Positions 1 to 6,189 of a stretch of 40,521 nt of DNA are shown here, piece after piece (the first letter of the stretch is position 1; every line of letters starts with the position of its first letter). Origin of the DNA: Tepidanaerobacter sp. EBM-38. Its GTDB lineage: Bacteria > Bacillota > Thermosediminibacteria > Thermosediminibacterales > Tepidanaerobacteraceae. The translations under genes and the position numbers were made by a program. Below the pieces are notes generated by a model. It worked only from the letters and a program-made list of their open reading frames with translations, ran no database searches and was not told where the DNA came from. The stretch covers positions 1 through 40,521 of the forward strand of contig MPOT01000079.1 in assembly GCA_001896545.1 (NCBI GenBank), written 5' to 3'.

Positions 1-18
1 AAGGGAGGTTGTTATAAG

Positions 19-363
19 ATGAATGTCTACGATCTTGCGCATCAACTTGCGCGAAGTTTAAATGAGAGTCCGGAATACTTAGAATACAAAAAGGCTAAGG
101 AAACCATTAAGCAAGACCCTCAAGTTGAAAAAATGCTTAAAGATTTGAGAGCTAAACAAATTGAGGTTCAGGCTCTTAGTATATCCGGAAAGCCAATCGC
201 CGAAGCTCAAAAAAGCCTTGAGAATCTCTATAATATTGCAATCAACAACTCACTGCTAAGGCAGTATTTAGAAGCAGAAGAACGGTTCGCAGTCTTGTTT
301 ACCGATATTCAGAATATTATTATGAAAGGTATAGAATTTGATATAGATACAGAGGATGAATAA
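19..363 (+). CDS. YlbF/YmcA family protein
   Basis: A 114-residue, almost entirely helical, charged protein matching the YlbF/YmcA (com_ylbF) family in length and in its pattern of a central KQIEVQAL-type helix and a C-terminal aromatic/acidic helix. In Bacillus such proteins form the Y-complex (YlbF-YmcA-YaaT), which acts in RNase Y-dependent mRNA maturation and affects competence, biofilm formation and sporulation; that role is carried over from the family and not visible here. The ATG is preceded by GGGAGG at positions 3-8 with normal spacing. The gene sits at the window edge, so its upstream neighbours are unknown, and it converges on the mgtE pair across a hairpin. Family assignment is fairly sure; the exact paralogue is not. 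Confidence 0.8.
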   Translation: MNVYDLAHQLARSLNESPEYLEYKKAKETIKQDPQVEKMLKDLRAKQIEVQALSISGKPIAEAQKSLENLYNIAINNSLLRQYLEAEERFAVLFTDIQNIIMKGIEFDIDTEDE

Positions 364-371
364 TTTTTCAA

Positions 372-431
372 GAAATCAACCGCTATGCTATTCTGATAAA
401 ATTGTGTATCAATAGCTGGGCGGTTGATTTC
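372..431. terminator. Convergent long hairpin between ylbF-like gene and mgtE
   Basis: A perfect 12-bp inverted repeat, GAAATCAACCGC at 372-383 and GCGGTTGATTTC at 420-431, with a second inner pairing CTATT/AATAG. It lies between two convergent stop codons (363 and 438). Uridine tracts on both sides are weak, so it may act as a bidirectional terminator or as a 3'-end stabilising stem. Confidence 0.6.
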
Positions 432-437
432 TCATGC

Positions 438-1778
438 TTACAGCTTTAAAATCCATGTTGCTGTAGAAAAATAAACAAAGAGCCCTATGATATCAAGAAG
501 CGTAGTTACAAACGGACCAGAAGCAACCGCCGGATCATGCCCAAACTTATGCCATAACAGCGGAATAAATGTACCTAATGCGGCAGCTAATGTGAGATTA
601 AATGCCATGGCAATTCCTACTACAAGGCCCAATAATACTTCTCCCTGCCAAAAATATGTTATTACAGCCACTAATATGCCGTTAATTATGCCTAAAATTA
701 TCCCGACTGCCGACTCCCGAAGAACGTTTTTTATTATAGAAGCAGTGTCGATTTCCCCTGTAGCAAGTCCCCTGACAACAATTGCAGCAGATTGTGTGCC
801 AACATTTCCACCCATGTCCATGATAACCGGTATAAAAAATGATAAGGCAACTATAGTCTGTAAAGTGGCAGAAAAGCCGTTGATTACTCTTCCGGAAAAA
901 ATCTCCCCGATAATAGCTACCAAAATCCATGGCAATCTTCGCTTTGCTCGACTCCAAGGGGATATCTGTTTTAAATCTATTTTCTCATCTACATCGGAAC
1001 CAGAGAATTTTAATATGTCTTCGGTAGTTTCCTCTTCCACCACCATCATAGCATCATCTACAGTAACAATACCGAGCAAAACATCATTATCATCAACCAC
1101 GGGTAATGCTAAAAGACCATATTTTTTGATAAGTCGTGCTACCTCTTCTTGGTGTGACATCACATTTACTTTCTTTACATCTGTCTTCATAAAATCTTCA
1201 ATTGGAGTTTGCTCAGGTACCAAAATCAAATCCCTTAAGGAAATAACTCCTGCAAGCCTGCCTTCAGAATCCACCACATAAAGATAGTATATGGTTTCCG
1301 CATCGGGGGCAAGCTCTGCCAATTTATTGAGTACATCCTTTGCTTTTAAATCTTTGGAAAAAGCAATGTATTCAGTTGTCATACGACCGCCGGCCGTGTT
1401 TTTATCATAAGCCAGAAGGTCTTTTAAATCTAATTTTGCACTTTCCTCCATTAAAGACAGTATAGGCTTTTTTTCTTCTTCTTTTAAATCACCTAAAAAG
1501 TCTGCCACATCGTCTGATGACATTTCTGCAAGTAATTTAGAGGCATAATTTGCTTCAATGTTTGTTAAAATAAAGTACTTTTTATCTGAATCGACTTCTT
1601 CTAGGACTTGTATGGCATCTTCGAAATCTAGTATCTTAAACAAATTTAGGCTTTCTTTGGGTGAAAGCTCCTCGAAAAATTCAGCTATATCTACAGGATG
1701 ATACTTATGAATTACCGATTTTAACTTAGTATAATCCTCTTTACCTAAAATATCTCGTATTTCTTCTACTCCGTTCAT
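438..1778 (-). CDS. mgtE: Magnesium transporter MgtE (second gene of tandem pair)
   Basis: A 446-residue MgtE: an N-terminal superhelical domain (about 1-125), two CBS domains (about 130-250) and a C-terminal block of five hydrophobic segments (about 280-446). The family signature P-A-V-A-S-G-P-F-V-T-T followed by L-L-D lies in the last membrane region; the aspartate there is the conserved pore-site residue of the family. MgtE is a homodimeric Mg2+ channel in which the cytosolic N and CBS domains close the pore when Mg2+ is high. The ATG overlaps the stop of the upstream mgtE in an ATGA arrangement, so translation is probably coupled and the gene shares the upstream Mg2+-sensing leader. It is clearly diverged from its partner, especially in the N domain, so this is not a recent duplication. 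Confidence 0.95.
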   Translation of the reverse strand: MNGVEEIRDILGKEDYTKLKSVIHKYHPVDIAEFFEELSPKESLNLFKILDFEDAIQVLEEVDSDKKYFILTNIEANYASKLLAEMSSDDVADFLGDLKEEEKKPILSLMEESAKLDLKDLLAYDKNTAGGRMTTEYIAFSKDLKAKDVLNKLAELAPDAETIYYLYVVDSEGRLAGVISLRDLILVPEQTPIEDFMKTDVKKVNVMSHQEEVARLIKKYGLLALPVVDDNDVLLGIVTVDDAMMVVEEETTEDILKFSGSDVDEKIDLKQISPWSRAKRRLPWILVAIIGEIFSGRVINGFSATLQTIVALSFFIPVIMDMGGNVGTQSAAIVVRGLATGEIDTASIIKNVLRESAVGIILGIINGILVAVITYFWQGEVLLGLVVGIAMAFNLTLAAALGTFIPLLWHKFGHDPAVASGPFVTTLLDIIGLFVYFSTATWILKL

Positions 1779-3172
1779 GCCAGCACCCCCTCTAATCCAA
1801 GCCTTGCAAAGCCGACCATATTGGGAGAAATTATTTCAATAAAGTAAATGGCAAATGTAAAATATACTATGAGTGTTGTTATATCCACCACTGTGGTTAT
1901 AAAGGGCCCCGAAGCTACAGCAGGGTCTATATTGAACATATTAAAAATGAGCGGTATTAAGACACCTATGAGTGCTGCAAGCATTAATGAAATGCACATA
2001 GAAAGACCTACTGCCAGACTTAGTTGAGCATTTTTTTGCCATATATAGCTTATAACTGAAATTAGTGCACCACATATTATTCCCAATTGTAGCCCTGCTA
2101 AAGTTTCTCCAATAATAAATTGAAAAATATTTTTTCTGTTTAGTTCTTCGGTAGCTATGCCACGAACTGCTAATGCTAAGGACTGAGTTCCAATATTACC
2201 TCCGGTGGCCATGAGCACCGGGATAAAAAATGCTACAGCTACAACAGATTCCAACACATGAGAAAATCCGTCAATAACTTTTCCTGACAGCATATCCCCG
2301 AAAAGGCAGACAATAAGCCAGAAAATCCTTTTTTTTGATGCACCCCAGATTGTACTTGTTAAAATCACATCTTCTTCTGTAGTGATACCGGCCATTTTAT
2401 GGATATCTTCAGTATTCTCCGCTTCCAAAACTTCCATAGCATCATCAACAGTAACAATACCCAGTAAACGATTTTCATTATCAACTACTGGAACGGCCAG
2501 CAGTGAATACCGCGATATGATTTTGGCAACATCTTCTTGGTCTTGGTCTACATTTACCGAGATGACTTTTTTATGCATTATTTCATGGATTTTTTTATCT
2601 CTCGGAGCGCTTATAAGTTCTCTAAGTGATAGAACACCTTGTAAATGTTTTTTATTATCAACTACATATAGGTAATAAATTGTTTCGGCTTTTTGGCCAA
2701 ATTGACGAACATCTTCTATGGCTTGACTCACAGTTTCATCAGAAAAAATATAAACATAGTCGGTAGTCATAAGTCCGCCGGCCGTATCTTCCGCCATTTT
2801 GAGAAGCTCTTTCAGTTCCTCGTAATCTTCTTGGGGAAGTTTCATGAGAAGGCGTTCTGCCTGAGCTGTAGGCATCTCCTGAATAAGGTCTATAATTTCA
2901 TCTACAGACATATTTTCCAGGATTTTTATAGTTTCCTCCTCACTCATTTCTTCAAGTATTTGAAGCCTATCCGACGGATCCATTTCTTCTAAAACTTCTG
3001 CGGCCTTAGAGCTACTCATCATATGCAAGAAAAGTTTTTTATTGCCGTTTTTTATTTCATTTAGTATTTCGGCAATATCTGCCGGATGTAGATTTGCCAG
3101 TATTTTATGTGCTTCGTCACTTTTGTTAAGTACAAGATGCTTTATAAGAATGATGTCTTTCTTTGGCAGCAT
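1775..3172 (-). CDS. mgtE: Magnesium transporter MgtE (first gene of tandem pair)
   Basis: A 465-residue MgtE with the usual order: N domain rich in short helical repeats (about 1-130; L-H-P-A-D-I-A-E motif near residue 30), paired CBS domains (about 140-255) and five membrane segments containing G-G-N-I-G-T-Q and P-A-V-A-S-G-P-F-I-T-T. It imports Mg2+ across the cytoplasmic membrane with gating by cytosolic Mg2+. The ATG follows AAGGAGGT at good spacing. Upstream are an M-box riboswitch, its terminator and a small upstream ORF that ends 24 nt before this start, so expression is expected to rise when Mg2+ is scarce. The 4-nt overlap with the second mgtE suggests fixed co-production; heterodimers are possible but unproven. 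Confidence 0.95.
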   Translation of the reverse strand: MLPKKDIILIKHLVLNKSDEAHKILANLHPADIAEILNEIKNGNKKLFLHMMSSSKAAEVLEEMDPSDRLQILEEMSEEETIKILENMSVDEIIDLIQEMPTAQAERLLMKLPQEDYEELKELLKMAEDTAGGLMTTDYVYIFSDETVSQAIEDVRQFGQKAETIYYLYVVDNKKHLQGVLSLRELISAPRDKKIHEIMHKKVISVNVDQDQEDVAKIISRYSLLAVPVVDNENRLLGIVTVDDAMEVLEAENTEDIHKMAGITTEEDVILTSTIWGASKKRIFWLIVCLFGDMLSGKVIDGFSHVLESVVAVAFFIPVLMATGGNIGTQSLALAVRGIATEELNRKNIFQFIIGETLAGLQLGIICGALISVISYIWQKNAQLSLAVGLSMCISLMLAALIGVLIPLIFNMFNIDPAVASGPFITTVVDITTLIVYFTFAIYFIEIISPNMVGFARLGLEGVLA

Positions 3173-3196
3173 TACAGTACCTCCTTTTTAAGATGG

Positions 3197-3283
3197 TCAC
3201 CCGAACGCTGCATTAGCGGTAGGGTAAACCTCTCGTAATATTCTTTTATTTAGTAAATATCGACTACTAGGACCAGGGTCCAC
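3197..3283 (-). CDS. Candidate 28-aa leader peptide (uORF) of mgtE
   Basis: A 28-codon frame starting GTG at 3283-3281 and ending TGA at 3199-3197, between the M-box terminator and mgtE. It begins M-D-P-G-P-S-S-R-Y-L-L and ends P-T-A-N-A-A-F-G. A purine-rich AAAGGGGGCGG element precedes the GTG. The stop falls 24 nt upstream of the mgtE ATG, just before its AAGGAGG, a geometry suited to coupling or reinitiation. The acidic-proline opening recalls enterobacterial MgtL, whose Asp/Glu-Pro codons make translation sensitive to low Mg2+; that likeness is of principle only. The start codon is buried in a 15-bp stem. No homologue is known to me, so translation is a proposal rather than a demonstrated fact. 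Confidence 0.5.
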   Translation of the reverse strand: MDPGPSSRYLLNKRILREVYPTANAAFG

Positions 3284-3291
3284 CTTACCGC
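3199..3291 (-). promoter_or_regulatory. Second switchable RNA structure in the mgtE leader
   Basis: Beyond the M-box terminator the transcript can form a 15-bp stem with one mismatch and two G-U pairs: the RNA of 3277-3291 (GCGGTAAGGTGGACC) with that of 3216-3230 (GGTTTACCCTACCGC). The GTG of the leader ORF lies in the first arm. The second arm can instead join a smaller hairpin at 3199-3225 (ACCC and CGCT pairing with AGCG and GGGT around loop AATGC), which contains the end of the leader ORF. The two folds are mutually exclusive, and a ribosome on the leader ORF would disrupt the long stem. The base pairing is seen in the sequence; a regulatory role is inferred. Confidence 0.5.
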
Positions 3292-3315
3292 CCCCTTTAA
3301 TTATCAAAATTAATA

Positions 3316-3339
3316 TAAAAACCCTTTCCGATGAAAGGG
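3316..3339 (-). terminator. mgtE leader: M-box expression-platform terminator
   Basis: CCCTTTC-ATCG-GAAAGGG followed by TTTTTATATT on the transcribed strand. The 5' arm can alternatively pair with the 3' end of the M-box region: GATG and AGGG (about 3354-3364) with CCCT and CATC. That gives a clear terminator/antiterminator choice, as expected for a riboswitch that turns transcription off at high Mg2+. Confidence 0.85.
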
Positions 3340-3352
3340 CATGAAAAAATAT

Positions 3353-3516
3353 TTTCCCCTCGTCATCGGTTTTAGCACTGAGCGACTTTGGAACTTAAAT
3401 TCCAGCCACATTAGATTCCACCTTAATCCGGTAAAACCTGTTAACCCATTGGTGTCTCTCGACATTTCCGGGCAGTGGCTTGTATTCGCGCAGGAGCCTC
3501 ACCTAACGGGAAGTTA
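3353..3516 (-). promoter_or_regulatory. M-box (ykoK) magnesium riboswitch
   Basis: The leader carries the hallmark M-box segments in order: GTTAGGTGAGGCTCCTG, then ACTGCCCGGAAATGTC, then GAGAGACACCAATGGGT with AACAGG, and finally a GTGCTAAA motif near its 3' end. These are the conserved core of the ykoK/M-box class, which binds several Mg2+ ions and folds compactly at high Mg2+. The closing stem can form from TTCCC at the 5' side and GGGGAA at the 3' side. It controls the tandem mgtE genes by the terminator immediately downstream. Recognition is from conserved sequence, without a covariance search. Confidence 0.93.
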
Positions 3517-3538
3517 GATATATCTTTGCTTTAATACT

Positions 3539-3568
3539 ATTTTAATCTCTTTTTGAAATATATGTCAA
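3539..3568 (-). promoter_or_regulatory. Sigma-A-like promoter for the mgtE operon
   Basis: TTGACA (3563-3568 on plus) and TAAAAT (3539-3544) separated by 18 nt, placed so that transcription would start about 15 nt upstream of the M-box. Confidence 0.7.
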
Positions 3569-3574
3569 GGAAAA

Positions 3575-3613
3575 CTTAAAAATAAAGAGGAGGCTGCCTT
3601 TACAAACCTCCCC
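3575..3613 (-). terminator. Terminator after the shorter Gln-rich gene
   Basis: GGGGAGG/CCTCCTC arms (3607-3613 and 3587-3593) followed on the minus strand by TCTTTATTTTTAA. It directly follows the stop of the 141-aa gene and precedes the mgtE promoter, isolating the two units. Confidence 0.7.
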
Positions 3614-3623
3614 TTCATGCATT

Positions 3624-4049
3624 TTACTGAAGCTGCTGACCGGCCTGTTGTTGTTGCTGCTGCTGCGATTGTTGGTTTAATTGTTGGAGTTGTTTTGTCG
3701 ACTGATCTAATAATTGATTCATTTGATAAAATACTTGGTTGGTCTGGATGTTTTGTTGAGCCTGTGAAAGAGCATCAATCGCCTGCTGAATTGCTTGATT
3801 TATCTGGCTATCCGTCTGTTGCTGTTGAGTCTGTGCTTGATTTTTTAACTGATTCAGTAGTTGATTAAATTGCTCTGGTTGCGTCTGATTTGTCATTTGA
3901 TTGTTTACACTCCCTTGAACTTGTTGATTTACTCCAGTTTGGTCAGCATATATGCCTTTATTTTCCAGCTTATTATTTATTTCTTCAGAAACCTCAGCGT
4001 CAATTTTCTTTTCCAACAAATAATCTTTAAAGTCTTTTTTTCCAGTCAA
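3624..4049 (-). CDS. Glutamine-rich coiled-coil protein, 141 aa, unknown function
   Basis: I do not recognise this protein. It starts at a TTG with a good GGGAGGTG site 6 nt upstream. Residues 1-35 are charged and lysine/glutamate rich (M-T-G-K-K-D-F-K-D-Y-L-L-E-K-K); from about 40 on, Gln and Asn dominate, with a helical heptad-like stretch around 60-115 and a terminal polyglutamine patch. There are no cysteines, no signal peptide and no membrane segment. A segment near residues 90-115 (A-Q-Q-N-I, then V-F, then M-N-Q-L-L-D) resembles the C terminus of the neighbouring 194-aa protein, so the two look related. A structural, spore-associated or condensate-like role is conceivable, but nothing in the sequence proves it. 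Confidence 0.8.
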   Translation of the reverse strand: MTGKKDFKDYLLEKKIDAEVSEEINNKLENKGIYADQTGVNQQVQGSVNNQMTNQTQPEQFNQLLNQLKNQAQTQQQQTDSQINQAIQQAIDALSQAQQNIQTNQVFYQMNQLLDQSTKQLQQLNQQSQQQQQQQAGQQLQ

Positions 4050-4130
4050 ACAAACACCTCCCTTAAGGAATTTTAACCTCCCATATTAGCATACCCTGTG
4101 CATTGTATTTTAATAGATAAGTTTTCCCCA

Positions 4131-4715
4131 TTACTGAATTAAACTATCAATAGATTTATTTATTTCATTAAATACCTTTTGTTGCTCTATGGTTTGTTGT
4201 GCAGAATTGAGAGTATCTATAACTTGCTGCAAATTTTGTTGAAGATGATATGTGGTATCATTCGAAGTAGAAAAAATATATTCCCCAGCCTGATTTGCTT
4301 TTGATATGGTCTGTAGTTGATTTTCAGTGTTTTTTAAATCAATGGTAATTTGTTGAGATGATGTATTAAAATCATTTAATATTTGATCTATTTGCTGGGA
4401 AAGTTTAGCAAAACCATCGTTGATTTTCTGTGCCTGATTTGTCAAGGCAATTCGCTTTTGGGCTATTTGTTCTTGTAAAAGTTTAGTATTAGCACCAGAT
4501 ACCCATTTGGCGAGAAGATTTTGGTTTCGCTCTATTTCTATCTCAATTTGTTGAATTGTAGTATCTAAGTCGTTTTTAAAATTTAATATATCCTGATGAA
4601 TGTTTTTAAATTGATTAGTCAAATCGCTAAAATTCATTTTATTTTGTGCGATGAAGTTTTCAAATTTTAGAGTTTGATCTGAAAAATTGTTGCAAAGATT
4701 TTTAAAATCGTCCAA
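4131..4715 (-). CDS. Gln/Asn-rich coiled-coil protein, 194 aa, unknown function
   Basis: Not recognised. TTG start with AAGGAAGGTG upstream. The sequence reads as one long amphipathic coiled coil, with regularly spaced Ile/Leu/Phe in a Gln/Asn/Lys-rich background, broken near residue 75 by W-V-S-G and near 145 by Q-A-G-E-Y-I-F. A single cysteine occurs at residue 8. The final 35 residues (I-D-T-L-N-S-A-Q-Q-T-I, V-F-N-E-I-N-K-S-I-D) align with the equivalent stretch in the adjacent 141-aa protein. The general look recalls filament or phage-tail-type coiled-coil proteins, but no phage genes are nearby. The 81-nt gap to the next gene and matching strand suggest co-expression. Confidence 0.8.
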   Translation of the reverse strand: MDDFKNLCNNFSDQTLKFENFIAQNKMNFSDLTNQFKNIHQDILNFKNDLDTTIQQIEIEIERNQNLLAKWVSGANTKLLQEQIAQKRIALTNQAQKINDGFAKLSQQIDQILNDFNTSSQQITIDLKNTENQLQTISKANQAGEYIFSTSNDTTYHLQQNLQQVIDTLNSAQQTIEQQKVFNEINKSIDSLIQ

Positions 4716-4814
4716 GTTATCACCTTCCTTTTTTGCTAATTCCTTTTAGATATTTTGTCCTTTTATATATTCTTTTCTACATCCATATTTTTCTTTTAAA
4801 AAAAGTTTTTTATA

Positions 4815-4850
4815 CAAAAAAATAGCTCGAGTTTTTGAATACTCGAGCTT
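4815..4850 (-). terminator. Intrinsic terminator after the murB-hyuA-HDAC operon
   Basis: A 9-bp stem AGCTCGAGT/ACTCGAGCT (4841-4849 and 4824-4832) followed by ATTTTTTTG on the minus strand, just past the HDAC-family stop codon. Confidence 0.88.
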
Positions 4851-4872
4851 TAAGAATTTCTTAAATTTAATT

Positions 4873-6189
4873 TCAAGATTGTTTATCAAGGTAAGCATCA
4901 TTTACACGATCTTGTAGGTAAACTTTAAAATATTTTTGCATGTCGACATCTTTATAGATTTTATAACCTTCGTCCACGCATGAAGAACATGCATCACGAG
5001 GTATGGTTACCGCAAAAATAGGCATGCCTCGGTCGCTATTAGACTTAATCATATTTACACCCGAACACTTAGAACATACTTTGAATGTTTGTGTTTGATT
5101 TTCAAGTATACCGTCAGTATCGTAATATATCTGCCGCTGTCTTGTAATATAGTCTTTATCTTTTATAAACTCATATGCGATTAAATCTTTTTGCCGCCAG
5201 CGGTTATAGATATTTTCACAAAGTTCTTTGATATATTCTGTAATTTTCTTTGATTGTTTTAATTTTACCGGGTCATAATCCGGTTCTCTAACATGGGAAT
5301 AGTCTAGTCCTGCCATAGCCAATATTATTCCAAGATTCACATAGGGCAATGCCCCTTCTATGGAATATCCTCCTTCTAAAACTGCTATATCAGGATTCAG
5401 TTTATGATTTAATTCGGCATAACCCCAAGCAGTGAAGTTCATATTAGTAAGCGGATCTGTATAATGATTGTCCTGCCCTGCCGAATTTATAATTAAGTCC
5501 GGTTTGTATTCACTCAATATTGGAAGGACAAGATTATCAAGCACATATAAGAATCCTTCCTCGCCGGTTCCCGGAGGAAGCGGAATGTTTATATTGTAGC
5601 CCATGGCTCCAGGGCCGCCAAATTCATCTATAAAGCCTGTTCCCGGATAAAGAGTTCTCCCATCCTGGTGAAAAGAAATAAACAGGGTATCTCTATCATT
5701 CCAATATATATCTTGAGTTCCATCCCCATGATGACAGTCCGTATCAACTATTGCCGCCCGACAGTGCCCGTATTTTCTCCTGAGATTTTCCAGCATAACT
5801 GCTTCAATATTGATAATACAAAAACCTCTATCCCCATATACAACACGCTGAGCATGATGCCCCGGCGGCCTTACAAGGGCAAATGCCTTATCTGTTTCTT
5901 TGTCCATCACCGCATGTGCTGCCTTAATAGCACCACCTGCTGAAATTAAATGGGATTTAGTAACTCTTTGTTCTACATCTGGAACACAAAAATGGACTCT
6001 CTGGATATCTTGCTTTACTGCTATTTCAGGGTTGTAGAATTTGATATTTTCTATATCCATTATGCCTTCCTCAAATATCTGATCCTGAGTATATAGCAGC
6101 CTTTCTTCACGTTCAGGATGTGTTGGACTGATTGCCCAATCAAAAGCAGGAAATAAGACTACGCCCAACCGATTCTTAGCCACTAACAT
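4873..6189 (-). CDS. HDAC/acetylpolyamine amidohydrolase-superfamily deacetylase with C-terminal Cys4 module
   Basis: A zinc-dependent deacetylase of the arginase/HDAC fold. Visible, in numbering from the upstream GTG at 6198: the R-P-P-G-H-H dyad (His114-His115), D-T-D-C-H-H-G-D-G with zinc ligands Asp154 and His156, S-A-G-Q-D with ligand Asp243, and E-G-G-Y with Tyr278. So the active site is complete, although Gln replaces the usual Phe in S-A-G-F-D. After about residue 350 there is an extra region with C-S-K-C and C-S-S-C about 30 residues apart, probably a structural zinc site. I chose the ATG at 6189 because TGGGGTG sits 5 nt before it. The 5' end overlaps the hydantoinase-like gene by 14 nt. 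The substrate is unknown; it might be an acetylated amine, acetoin-type metabolite or protein. Confidence 0.9.
   Translation of the reverse strand: MLVAKNRLGVVLFPAFDWAISPTHPEREERLLYTQDQIFEEGIMDIENIKFYNPEIAVKQDIQRVHFCVPDVEQRVTKSHLISAGGAIKAAHAVMDKETDKAFALVRPPGHHAQRVVYGDRGFCIINIEAVMLENLRRKYGHCRAAIVDTDCHHGDGTQDIYWNDRDTLFISFHQDGRTLYPGTGFIDEFGGPGAMGYNINIPLPPGTGEEGFLYVLDNLVLPILSEYKPDLIINSAGQDNHYTDPLTNMNFTAWGYAELNHKLNPDIAVLEGGYSIEGALPYVNLGIILAMAGLDYSHVREPDYDPVKLKQSKKITEYIKELCENIYNRWRQKDLIAYEFIKDKDYITRQRQIYYDTDGILENQTQTFKVCSKCSGVNMIKSNSDRGMPIFAVTIPRDACSSCVDEGYKIYKDVDMQKYFKVYLQDRVNDAYLDKQS

Noticed and set aside
487..1281. Long plus-strand open frame opposite mgtE
   Set aside because: Antisense shadow of a conserved gene; no ribosome binding site and low-complexity Ser/Thr/Ile product.
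3624..3700. CAG/CAA-type run at the end of the 141-aa gene as a possible satellite repeat
   Set aside because: Short, interrupted and in frame with a coding sequence; explained by the polyglutamine tail.
3617..3868. Plus-strand frame opposite the Gln-rich gene coding a hydrophobic Val/Ala-rich peptide
   Set aside because: It arises from the antisense of CAG/CAA repeats; no ribosome binding site. The Gln-rich frame has a proper site and terminator.
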